From Angiostrongylus vasorum (lineage: Eukaryota > Nematoda > Chromadorea > Rhabditida > Metastrongylidae), in contig JADANN010000390.1 in assembly GCA_018806985.1 (NCBI GenBank), forward strand, positions 62,001 to 126,000: a DNA stretch of 64,000 bases, given 5' to 3'. Below, one piece after another: positions 43,401 through 56,600 of the stretch (within the stretch, counting starts at the first letter, position 1; every line of letters begins with the position of its first letter). The notes below the pieces were generated by a model. The model saw only the letters and a list, made by a program, of their open reading frames with translations, had not been told where the DNA came from and did no database searches. Position numbers and translations under genes: made by a program.

Positions 43401-46400
43401 AACTCTGTAATCTTGTAAAACTCCAGTAATCGTTGACTTCATCATGTGTTTTTAGGTTCCTTAACACTTGTTCTTTTATCCTTTTGTTTTCGATTTTTTG
43501 TTTCTATGCACTAAGTGTTCATTAATTACCAGGAATAAAAAACAATATCATATTAACAACGATCTGAGCGTTTTTTTTTTCCAGGTAAAAATGATGAGAA
43601 TTTTTATGTTGTAGGTGTGGAATCGATTACGGTTGTCTACTTCTTCTAATAGATTATTCTAAGCGTTTAGATTTACTTGGAAGTTATTTGCGTTACTCTG
43701 ATACGTAGGCGTATGCTTAGAAATGGTTTCATTTGTTTTTACGATGTGCAAAGTATGCGTATTGATCGAAGATAATCTTTGCGATTGTTTTAGAAATTAT
43801 GTCTAACGCGCTTATGGGATCAGTGCGTTCTCATTTGTTAGTTCAACTCTGTTGTTGAATTGATGACATCGTAATGGATTTGTTTTCATATGATATAGAA
43901 CGAAAACATCTGACTCAGCTACTGTTTTAAAGTCGTGCAGCATCGTTTTCTTTACTCATTTTCATTCCTCTGTGCTTGCTGGATCGTCGTCTATCACCTC
44001 ATTACAGGTGGTTAGTCATCTTCAGCTTTATGTACTTTAGTACGTCGATGTAAAATGGAGGGCGGATCCTAGGTTCTTTTAGACGGAGGCATTGAAATCA
44101 CCATCCCACAACCATAGCTAGAAGGGAAATAAACAAGTACGAGGAGTCGCCGCTGTCCTATGAGAAGTCTATTTGTAAGCGTAATTTCCTTCCAATCTTG
44201 TGCTGGCCATCTAGGAAGTCTCTAGCGTGGTTATATCGGCAGTCTAGGGAGATAAAATCTTACCCAGTTAACCAATTACCAGACAGATGGAAGCGGGATC
44301 TTGGTCCGCTCCATTTTTTTGGTAAGTGAAATCCACTCACCTATACGGGTATAAGTGCACTTTTTCTATTCTTTTTGCATCTCAGCATCAATCGTATGAA
44401 TCTCTCACTTTCTGTTATGGTATCAAAACTTTTTCCTGTTTAGTGTTTGTATTGCTTATTGATGTTATGAATAACGATTTTTTGCTAGAAATTGATCGCT
44501 GATTTAATCTCTCATAGAAGGGATATGTGCTTCTTATAGAGCTTTTCCTTCTGCACATGGATTGCCTCGATCTCATCTTCCTCACGGTTTTACGTGATGG
44601 CATAAAGGACGAAAGGGATAATGCTGTAGGCGTTGATAAATCCTTGAGGGTGTGCCATGCATCCAACTTCATAAGCATCGTTAGAGCTCATTGAATGCAT
44701 ATCTGGCCCATACAATAACTCGCGGTGGCCTATCGATGTATCGAGCCAGTGTTGATATTCTCCTAGACATCTGAGGTACCAGTTTGCTGACCCCGGGAGG
44801 ATGGAAGCCTTTGTGGGCCTAGGCCGCGGGGATCGATTCCATGTGTATTGCAAGACAACTCTAACTACTGAGTCACACGATGGCATGGGTAGCGAAAACA
44901 AGCAACGCTGGAGTTGGTTTAGGTTATTGTTTTCATCAATGAAGGTCAAATTTCTGTCGTTGACTATTCAGGAAAATCTGTCGTCTGGTCTTTTTTTTCA
45001 CGATGACGCTTCCTTTGTTTTTAGATCTCCATCGTAAAATTCTCAGTAGATGTCACCGATATTAAGGTTTGCGGTCTGTGACTACAGGCTGTCACCGTGT
45101 ATTTGATCTGGATTTCTCCTGCTTTGATTGATTCTGAGATTTCGGCTTTCTCTTTATACTCACCGTCTGTTGGTGGTTAATGGGAATGAAGTTGTTTATT
45201 TTTTTACCATTTTTGGTGAAAAATGCACAGCGGGCTCGGGATATACCTATGGATAGTTTGTTGTCTTTCGAAAATCGGATACGAAGCTTATTTGTTGAAG
45301 ACGTGTCCGAAGCACTTCCGTTGCCTTTTTCTGTTACTTGATTTCAGGCTTTTGGCTGGTTTGATAGGAAAAATAGAATACAACTCCAACCCACACACAT
45401 AAACACGCTCACAAACACCCACTCACACTCCTATAAATAAATATGGCTATTTGCTTGCGGTAGTTGTCATCAACTATGTATAAGGTCATTCCGGCAAATG
45501 CTCGCATTGGTCCTCATATAACACCCTATCTGACTATCACATAGCTTTGCAACTGATAGACTGGGGATTTCTCCACGAGTAAAATCCTCGTTTGGCAGTT
45601 ACTTTGATGATAGATGGCTTCCCTTCAAGAGTAGTATGGGTCCATTTTCCATTCGTATTTTTCTCGAGTGAACATCGTCTACAGTGGCGTGCTTTGTGCG
45701 TGGTTGTGACGCCGCGAGGGCCATTTCGTAAACCATAAATCGTTTCGAACTGCGATTACACCTAATTTCTTAATACACTATCAGTGCCGATCAGCTCTGC
45801 CGCCATGGATAGTTCAAGGTATTTCAGATTGAACTTTCTTACTGAGAGCTCTGTGAGAGATGTCTGTGCTGTCTAATCTTTTCCTTAATTGGCAAGGGTT
45901 ATCAACGATGACTTCAGTTTCCTAGGTCGTTATAGTGGTTTGTACTCATGGCATAGAAGGCTCATGAAAGTCTAAAAAAATAAAAGTTTTTCAAGTCGTC
46001 TCTATCTCCTATCCTGTAAGGTACCACTGTTCTTGTAAATAAGAACGTAGTAATTGTATCTCTATCAATCAGAATCATTTGTCCGAGCCCTTTGTGGGCA
46101 TCGGATGGTTTTGTTTTCTCGTCTTGCATGTGATATAAGCATCTACCGCATAATCTACAGTGTTGGTTGATGTGTTGATTGTAGTACCGTTATCAAATTA
46201 TCACTTTCAATACTGTTCATGAGTAGGGCTATTGTTCATAGTCAGCGTGCAAGTGGTTGCAACATCACCGTCTACTAGAAGAGTATCTGCGGCCGTCGCT
46301 ACTCTCGGTATGGCTAGTATTTCACTCATTGATCGAGACGGCTGCATGCATGTTCTCTTCTCTTTGTTAAAATCCATAATATACATTCAGGATTTGTTCC

Positions 46401-46608
46401 TTCCCATACTAAATGTATCATGCGTCTTGTTGTCGTTCTTTTTTTTCCAGTAGAACTATATTGTTATAATGATATTTTACTCGTAGTTGAAGTTACAGTT
46501 GCAGTTCTTGTATCTCGTTGGCACTACTACATACCTAATCTTCTACGCCGACAACAATACTACATACTCATCAGTACGCTGATATGAGCTGATTAGTAAA
46601 AACAGAGT
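43401..46608. other. Spacer before the ABCA gene
   Basis: Apart from the SINE-A copy at 44600, 45325-45440 (cttttgattt-type start, caggcttttggctggtttga...acaactccaacccacacac) resembles the outer end of the RTE at 51265-51390. The rest shows no gene or known repeat. Confidence 0.4.
44600..44885 (-). mobile_element. SINE-A copy, full length
   Basis: From aaaggacgaaagggataatgctg (tail) to ctactgagtcacacgatgg (head). Box B reads ggggatcgattccatg on the plus strand. Confidence 0.8.
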
Positions 46609-49600
46609 ATGATAAGTTTTTGGAAGCAGATACGTCTACTCCTGTGGAAAGGCGTACTTGTGAAGAGCAGACAAAAGGTAGGTTCTAAAAAAAGTGGTTA
46701 CGGTAATTAGCATCGCCTCCTCATTACTAGGCCGGAAGTTTCTTAATCGGGAACAGAGAAAAACCTCATCAGTACTCATTCCCATAGAGTTTTATTTTTT
46801 CTCTTTCGTCCACTATCAATCGATATATATTCCTGAATGTCTACTAGGGCTTGACATTGAACCCTAGTGTATCACTGCGATATTTCGGGAATACTAAGCA
46901 TAAAGCATTCATTAGGGATAAATTTTATTGAATGTGTTTTTGTTCCTCCATCACTCGAGAAATTCAAGCAAGTCGTTCTTGAAAGAGTCCATCGTGCATA
47001 ATAAATGAGGTAGTCGTTCATATTCTCGATTTATAATGGCTTCGTTGAGGAAAAAAATGCAAGCATGTGAAACTATAGCTACGACGTCAGCTGTTTCGTC
47101 GCCTTGGTGACAATGATTTCTTTTTACACCCATGCATACATATGATAAAGATAGAGTGCATGGTCGAAAATCTATTACCAAGGCGACAATAAAATTGTGC
47201 AATGCGGAATTTGTGTATTGATAAGCCCACAAGATGTCCCGTTATGTACGGGTACACGGGCTACCACTATATAGTCATTATATTCAGAAATCCGCTCGAA
47301 TCATTTCCATATCAGTCGATATTATTTCCAGTTTTGGCTAGCCATTGAGCTACTTGTCCCACTTATTCTCTTCGTCATCTTGGTTCTCGTTCGGACAAGA
47401 GATTTCACCGACTTCAGAACACAATGTGAGGAAATTATATGCACTCAACATTATTTTTTCTCTAAAGAAAGCGGAAGTATATTAAACTATTCGAGATTCT
47501 GCTAAAGAAAATGCTCAAATTACTATACTATAGCCTATTAGTGATAACACATTCACAACTGTACGAGTGAAGAGGGGGGCCATGCGCAGTGATTAGTGAT
47601 ACAGTCCAGTAAGAAACAAGGTGCTGGTTCGACCCCCCCGCCCACAGCGCTCCGCTCAATCCACGTGGGAAGGCCATAGCTCGGCTATCTCCTTCATTGC
47701 AAAGAGAATCGATTCGATCCGTATTTCACGACATTCATAAAGAAGACGAAATCATTAAGCAGCAGTAGAAACCACGTGTGAAAAGTTCGAAGACCTCCAT
47801 GGAGGAAGGGATGCAAGGAAACGAATCGAATGCAAGAAGTGCTGCGATCCGCTGTAAAATGGTTTTTCAATAATCTATATAAACCTCTAAGACAAATTAT
47901 ATAGTAAAACTCTTAAACTAACATTTAGAACTTTGCTACAATAGAAGAAATCAAAAATTTTAAAGTAGTTGCGGCGCTCGCAAATATTTGTAATACATTC
48001 GAGAAGGCCGTCGTATTGAACAGAATCACGTTTGTTCGGTCACTTATCGGCTTCAGATACTAACATCGACGGAGAAAAAATGAAAGACGAGATCTCTGGA
48101 CTAAAAATATAAATATTTCAGTTTCATCGTGGCAGCATCAGCAAATTTGTATCCTATCGATTAATGTTCACTATGAGCTGCGATACGTTCGTTTAAAGTT
48201 CAGACACCATCATTAGGCGTTTATGATTCCCTCTTGTCTCATGGTGTCACTAGTGTTAAAAAACAACGATTACAAATGAATGACTGCAACAAATAGTGAA
48301 GAAAGTGAGATTATAAAGAAGAACACTCCTTTGTTCCTACCCAGACTTCATTTGATTAGTCTATATTTCGCAACTTAAGAGTTCTAATAAGCCCGAACCA
48401 CCTACTTTATCTGCACAGGAAAGTTCACCTGTATCACCTGTAGTCCCGCTGATAGCCGAGTGACTCGAGCGAGCGCCACTAAATCTTCCATTTTTTTCAT
48501 TTCGAGTGCAAGAGTAGCCCAGTAGGTTCCGCTCGCTCTAGGGACTGGTCGAGCATCATATCTTTCTTCTAGGCTTTTCGTGAAGAACTCTGACCATAGC
48601 ATCGGTGGTTTTTCCTGCAGTAAGTTTGACATCCCGAGGAATGCAGTAACTAACGGCTCCTGTCCATCTGGTGTCGTTCATACGATCTTCCCTTACTTAT
48701 GTGACACGGGATACTGCTAGCATCGTCTTTCGACTGCGGGTTCAATAACGCTGAGTGACCTTTCGTCCTGCTTGCACAGCGAAAAGGTTTCTGACGCATA
48801 CGTTAGGGCAGGAAGTACCGTTGAGTCGAAAACGTGGGCACGAAGTCGGGTGTTCTTTGTTCTCCTCACTACTTCTTCAATGTCGTTGAAAGCTCCCCTA
48901 GCCGCTTGTTTCCTTCTGCTCAGCTCTGGAGCTAAGTTGTTCATTATATTGATTTCCCGACCTATATAGACATAACTGGAGCATTCGGAGATATTCGCTC
49001 CTTGGAGCCTAAATGGTGCATTTGTAACCAATTCGTTCCTCATGGACATCGTTTTTTGTGAGATTTAGTCGATGACCAATCTTTCCACAGGCTTTATCAA
49101 AGTCGGCAAGCATACGTTCCGCTTGGCTAATGTATGGTGTTATAAGGACGATGTCATCAGCAAAAGGAAGATGATGTAACTGCCGATCATCGATTTTCAC
49201 TACTCCCATATTATCCCATTCCAATGTTCGCATGACGTTATGGAGGGTAGCAGTAAATAATTTTGGCGAGATGGTATCGCCTTGCCTAAGCCCTCTTTTG
49301 ACGTCGATGTTAAAATATCGTTGTAGAATGGTGAAATCTTGGTTGGGAAATTTTTTGTACAGCTCACGAAGAATCTTTATGTACTGAGTAGGGACTCCTT
49401 GACTATCAAAGGTTTCCATGACTGTTTCTATCTCAGTTGAGTCAAAGGCCTTCTGTAAATCGATGAAAGTGAAACAGAGCGGTCTTTTTCTACTCTCGCG
49501 ATACTTCATTGAGCCTTGTTATCGTGTGGATGTGGTCCATCATACTAAATCCTTTTCGAAACCCTGCTTCCTCACATGGCTGTCCTTCGTCCAGTGTTCT

Positions 49601-52600
49601 GTCAATCCTGTTTAGGATTACTCGAGTGAAAAAGTTTAGTAGGCGGAAGACAACAAGCAGATTGGGCGATATTTGCCGATATCGTCTAAGTCACCCATCT
49701 TGAACATTAGCACGGTCTTGCTGGTCTTTCATTGAATAGGGAGCTTGCATTCAGACAGGTAGCGTATGAAGAGTCGAGCCAGTGTGTTTATTAGGACTGG
49801 CGGAAGGTTTTTCAGGTGTTCAGGGTCTTATCCTGTCCGGACCGTTCGATATTTCTCCGACGAAATAGCACGTCGGATTTTAGGAGGGAGAAGCAGTGGT
49901 ACGACATATCCATCGCCTTTCACTTCATATGAGGGAAGGACGACATGGCTGTCGAAGAGATCTGAGTAGTATCCGTGAATGATTTTCTTCATTGGCTTTC
50001 TGGAAGCTGTAACTTTTCCGTCTGGGAGTCGGAGTGCAATGATCTTGGATTTGTAATTGGCAAAGCCTCGGTGGGTTTGCGAATGCTTTTCCCAGCCTCT
50101 TCAGCTTCGACCATTACTGCTGCTCTTCTCTCTTTAAGATCTTCTTTTATCGCGTGTCTGCACTGTTTTGCAAGTTCGGACGTTAGTTCGCGGTTGCCTG
50201 CAGCTCGTACGATTCCACGCTGGCGTATCAGCTTGAGTGTTTCTGGAGACAGACGTCTCTTGGTGACTTTCGAACTCGCAGCTTTCATAGCACTAGCGTG
50301 ACGATGTTGTATCAGCCGATCTTATTCCTCGTCAATGTTATCGACAACGGCATCTTCCCAACAGCCGACTAATGATTGAATAAGTCCTAGTTTGTGGTGG
50401 TTTTCAGACTTCGTTTTTCTGAATCTAGCGGCTTTTTCTCCTTTCCGCGAGAATTGAAGTCTTGCACGAAGGAGGCGATGGTCTGGTCCTGTGTAGAATT
50501 TTGGAACAACAGCGACATCGGTAAGGTAAAACCCTGCATTTGCTATGATGTAGTCTATTTCGTCATGGTGTTCTATACTGGAAGATTCCCAAGTCTAGCG
50601 TTGAGGGTGTGGCTTCTGGAATTGCTAGTTATCATGGATGGTCTTGATCATCACGATAAACTCGGACAGCCCTCCACCCTGTTCGTTCCATTCTAATCCG
50701 TGGGTCCCAAAGTGAAGTTCTTCAGACGCTCTTCTTGGTCCAGTCTTTTCGATAAAATCTCCAGTGATGACCTTGTAAAATGTATGGTCTCCTCTATAGG
50801 GACTTCTCCATGTCCAAATAGAACGCCTTCACTTCTTCTTCGTCATAGTTTGATGTCGGCGCGCAAACGACGAATATTGTCAAGATCAGTATTGATCCAC
50901 ATCTTTTTTGGTCGTAAACGTCCGATTCAGGTTGTTCGTTGTTCGAATGAATCGATGTTCACGGACAAACTCGCGTTGACGAGAACGCAGACGCCACCGA
51001 CTTCTCTACTGTTGCATGTTCCGAGGAACAATTCTTCTACGGCGTTATAGACGTCGTTGAATGGGTGGCATCGTTTCGTCTCCGCCAGTCCGATGACGTC
51101 GTACTTTGTCCTTCTTGCTTACATCATCAGGTCTTCTATCAAGGACTTGGATGCAAGTGTGCGTGCATTGTTGGCACAGATAGTCCTTTGGGAGTTAAAT
51201 AGCTTAGAAGGGCCCTGAGATTTAAGCAGCATCTTCGTACTCGTCCTACCCAATGCCGCCATATCCTTTTTTTCCTGTCACTTGATCGCAGGTTTTTGGC
51301 CGATTTGAAACGTAGAGTACAATTCGCACAAACGAGAACACATCCATGCACGCATGCATGAATGCGCCTCGTAAATACATAAAGTATGTACCAAATCAGC
51401 GTAAAAGAAACATGCACTCCACCGGCTGGATCCACCTGTGTCTCAGCGAAGCAATGGTTGCTTTTGGTCCGCGATTAACCGGCTCGAGATCCTTCACATG
51501 AGGGGGATCCGTGGCACTGCAAACTTACGATAGGAAATAGATGCCGCACTAGAGATTAAAGAAACAAAGAAGCGAAGATGGTAGTCCTTTCTCAAAATTT
51601 CCCTACAAATGAGTCTACCGAGTGAGTTTTCTACTGGTCTTCAATGAATATGTCCAGTCTTTGAACTAATGAATAATAACAACGCTTCTTGTAGTACGGG
51701 AGAGAAGTACGTTATCTCTTGAATAAATGATGGCGACATGCAAACCCTGGCAAAATTCCTAAACGACAAAAAATTCTAATGTTTGAGCAGATTTCTTCTT
51801 CTTTATCTGGTATTGTTAGTGTTAATGTTCCCATCTTGTGACCACAGAATTCCGCCGACTCCTGTTGATGCTAGGGTTAGGGTTTCCTACCTTATCACAC
51901 TAGGTCTCTATCATGTTGCATGCGATTTATACGTCAGTTTACGCTCAGCTGGTCGTTCCGCTAGGATTTTGGAAGAACGCGAATGGTCAGTTTGTGTCAT
52001 CCCCCCACTTAGAATGAATTTCTTGCTGTAACTTGCAGTTAGACACCGAGTAATATCTAATTATTCATCACATTGAAGAGATAAACTACACGTGATGGTA
52101 AGCTTATCGGTAATGAAAATGCTGCTATCACTGCTTTGGTTTTTAAAAGTTGTTTTAAAACCTTAAAACGTCACTCAATGGGGAGTTTTTCTTACTGTCA
52201 CCCAAAGATTTCTTTCTAAAATCCTTTCCAAATGCTTCATGAGGGAGTTGTCTACTTGTTAATGTTTATGATTACTTAAGATACTTTAAGAACTATCGTC
52301 TCGGATTTTCAGGTCACTACGACTCTAAAGGTTTTCCATCAAGCGGAATACTTCCGTCATTACACTCATTTCTATGTTCATTCACAAATAAGTGTCATTT
52401 ATCACCGACCACCGGCGATGAAACACAGTTTATTCATAACGGCTCAGCTTCCAATGAGTCACTGTGGGTTTTGTTTCATGAATAATTTTGATTAGTGATT
52501 CATGTTAACTAATGATTGCAATCAGAAGCACGTGCTTGAAACTGCTGTTTAACTTGTACTGGACTTATGACGCAGATTGAAGTGGCATTTAGTACACATG

Positions 52601-53588
52601 GGGTCTTTTGTTCGGTCTCACGCTCAGGTTTCATATATTCACCCCCCACCCCCCACCCTCCTCGTACCCTTCATATCATAGCTGCGGGATCTGTATTTTG
52701 GTATCGGACTAGTCAGGGAGAATGGAAACAATCACTTGGTACATCGCTAAACGGCTGCAAGTCATTGTATAGGCCCTGCAGACATTCAGGTCACCTGTAA
52801 GGCGCTACGAATGGAATCGAATGCGTGGTGTACCTTCCATAGACTATTCAATCACCTTATACTTCACCCTTTATCACATTACTGATTAGATTGATCTTAT
52901 TCTGACGTTTTCCAGTTTTTTTCCTAAAAATTAAATTTATAAAACTTTACGTCTCATATAATGAATGACACGTTACATTAGTGGTCGTACCACGTAGCGC
53001 TGCTAAATTACATTCGACAGAAATTATACATGTAAATAGAAAAAAAGCTGTCGGCGTTGATCCTGAGGGATGCTCCATGCATTCGACTTCATTAGGCATC
53101 GTTTGGAGGTGGTTGAATGCATATCTGGCCTTTACAATGACTCGCGGTGGCCTGCCGATGTATCGAGCCAGTGCTGCTATTCTCCCAGACAAGTCTGGTA
53201 CCAATTTGGCGACCCCGGAGGGATGGAAGGCTTACTGGGTCATGGGCGTGAGGATCGATTCCACGTGTGTGTTGCACGGCGCCTCCGACCACTGCCCTAT
53301 ATGCACCCTTTGTGAATACAAATCCTTGCAAAATTGATTTATTTCCTTTGCAATTTTCGACAAGTAATCATTCTAGACTCGTGGACTTCCTTTATTACTC
53401 GTCTCTCCAACTCGGTCGAATTGGAGAGAATCCTGCCGAATTCTCACAATTACTAGATGTTTTTACACGAATTGTTAAAATAATCGCGGCAATGAACAGC
53501 ACGGAATTTGATTTACCGGAGTTGCAACAGGTATTTTCTAACGTTGTCATCAGTTTTCGAATACTTTTTTCCACAGTAAGTATGTATA

Positions 53589-53667
<79 letters not shown>

Positions 53668-56600
53668 TAGCTGAGAGAAAGGCAGAGCAAGGGCCACCGT
53701 GGCGCAGTGTGTAATGTGCGAACCCCTGGAAAGGGAAGTCGTGGTTTGATCTGGCCCGGGGTCCATTTTTGCGATTATTCCAGCATCGTTGTGGTTGATT
53801 TCGCATAATACTCAGCCGAGAAAATTGTAATAGGCAGTAAATAAGAAAAACAAACAGTGGACGTATTTACAATTACAAACTGAATTTACACTTACAAATT
53901 GTTGACATCATTTGACGACACCGTTGTCAAGAGATTTCTAGTTTGTTAATACGTCGATATGTCAATAAGCTAATGGACGAACTATTGTCCAGCTGGGAAG
54001 TGTTAACACAAAATATTTGGAAGTACTTTTTCGTGTTGTTGACACCTTAGGGTTTATTTTTTATTTTATTTCATTTTATATGACTCGTCTTCACGTCTAC
54101 TATGCGGATCCCAACACTTCTCACATTCGATTCGTTTCCTCGCATCCATTTTCTACAAAGGTCTTCCAACTTTTACTTGTTAGCTGTACCTGGGTCTACT
54201 GCTTGGAGATTTTCTTTTCATCCTGAATGTGTTAGAATGCTGATCGAGTCGATTCTTCCTGGAGTCCCAACATAGCCAGGCTGGAGAGTTCCCATTTGGA
54301 TTGCAGAGAGTGATTTTTTTCCTGGATAAGCCCGGTACCAACTTCCCAACCCCTGAGGGATGAGAGGCTTGCTTAGTGGAATTGAAACTAGCACCATGCT
54401 CATGATGACCGATATCGCACCAATGTGCTATCCGCCCCATGACAGCTTGGAATAGCCCTACCATATCTGGAAAACACCCATTTAAAAGTAGGTTCTCAGA
54501 AATAATGCCCACATACTGTTCCATTCAATATCCACAATATAATATATAGCGATGAAATAAACCGAATAACATTCGACTGTAAAGAGTACTGTAGGCAGTG
54601 ATTCACTTTACAGTGAGAAAAATAGCTATCGATTAGTCGTAGTCACTACCTACGCACTAACGTTTGTTTGGTGTTTCTTCTTCAGTTTCGTTTCCACTTT
54701 TTGCACTTTGCAGTTTTTCGAGCCATCTTTTAACGTGACACAAGCATTTGAAGATCTTGGTTTATCAAAAAATGCTGCACAGGCATTGTCGAGATCAAAA
54801 TTAACACCGTATTTTATTGTTGAAGCGTATTCCTACGTGAGTTTAACTTTGTTGTTCCCAAAAAGAGACAGCTTTTTTATGCGTAACTTTGTATTTTCTG
54901 ATTTACATCTATCTTTAAGGGTAATGAGTTGCTTTCTATGTCTCCAGTGCTCCTTCCACTGAAAGCTTCCGAGTCAATACCATTTCTTTGTAATGAAACA
55001 GTATTCAACTCTAGCTTTATATTGCCTCCTAAGTGAGTCTTAATGATTATGGATAATGATTAGAGAGTACTTGCTATACCGACCCGGCTAGCTTAACAAC
55101 GTTATTGACATTATGGTCGTCTATAGCAGCTTTTTGCTAAACGCCTCCTTCTAGAAAATTCGTTCTTCACTTTCGTAAATTTTATTTGTCTAGTGAAAGT
55201 GCCAAAAGGTGGATATCAGAGACATTAGTTTTAAGGTTAATCTGGTTTTTCAAGGAAAAATATTGTTTAAAGATTTTTCAGCACATCTTTGACTACTGAG
55301 GATCGTCGCTCTCTATGCGATCTCACACCTGTGGATTTGCTCACGCTAAACGCAACTGTCATTAGGCAAAGTCTGAAGCTAATACCACGCCCAGTAAATC
55401 AGTTCTTATTTGTTGCACATCATTTATTTTATTCTACAGTCCTCTCCTTTAATATTTGACTGCCTGTATCACTGAATCATCTGTATCAATTGTTTTTTCC
55501 TGATCGAAGAGTTATTTAAGCTGGCACCAGTAGTTTACACTTGGCCCTGTCGCATGCAAGTATAGCCGAATGTGTCCTGTGCTTTCTAAGCGAACTCGAA
55601 GAGCATTAGATTTCTCTTCTAGAATCTTCATGACATAGTCTATGTATGGCGGCGATCTCTCTGCTGTGCGCATCACGTTGCATCATGCTGGACCGATTTG
55701 CTGACGACTTCTATTTATCTGCCAATTCTGATACATCACGGATCCGTCCGATTTGATTAACGACATCTTACAACGCGGTATTTCTCGTCATCGACGTATG
55801 GCCCCTATTTGGCTTCTCTTTCACTTGTTAGTGACATGGGATACCTTTTGTACCGCTCTCGATAGCGCTAAATGACCGTTCATCCTGCTTGCTTGGCGTC
55901 CAGGAGCGCAACCCCCAGAGGTGCATGTGGAGGCAGAGAGAAAAATAGAGTCGAATGGGTGGTTGATTCGACTGACAAGATATTTAGGGCAAATAATTGC
56001 CTATTTTTTTTGCCGTCCTGTTTATTTCATTGTAACCTGTGGATCTCGCTATTAGGTTCTTCAAACGTTCTTCTGAGCCCAATTTTAGTGTTGAAGTCGC
56101 CAGTGGTGACCGATTCTCAGCCGTAAACGTCAGATTTGGATCGTTATTTGTTCGAAAACAAAGAACTCGAGGTCTGTGAACAAACATGTGTCGACCAAGA
56201 CACCGAAAACGTCGACCGCGTACTATTTCAAATTCAGAGGATTATTTTTTCCCGGTATCGTAGACCGAAAGGGCGCGTGTGGCTGTGGTCGGAGAGCGCC
56301 CGTGGCTCACCAAGCCTTCCATTCCTCCGGCGTGGCACCAGAGTTGTCTGGGAAGATAGCAGCCGTGGCTCGATACATCGGTAGACTACCGAGAGTCATT
56401 GTAAAGGCCAGATATGCATTCAATCGCCTCCAACGATACTTAGTGAAGTCGAATGCGTGGCTCATCACTCAGGGATTGATCAACGCTGAGAGCTTCATTT
56501 TTTTGGTTTCCTATTGTAGACGAGACAGAGAAATATAGCTACGCAAGGCTGACACACTATTGTCAATGTAATTGTCAGGCCTTAGAAGAGGGGCACGTGT

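Noticed and set aside
44801..45037. Frame containing MGSENKQRWSWF as an N-terminal ABCA exon
   Set aside because: It starts inside a SINE-A copy and does not resemble ABCA. The ATG at 46609 ([15 protein letters not shown]) fits the family and phase.
46951..47232. 93-aa minus-strand frame in ABCA intron 1
   Set aside because: No homology recognised, and it overlaps a short intron of a well-supported gene on the other strand.
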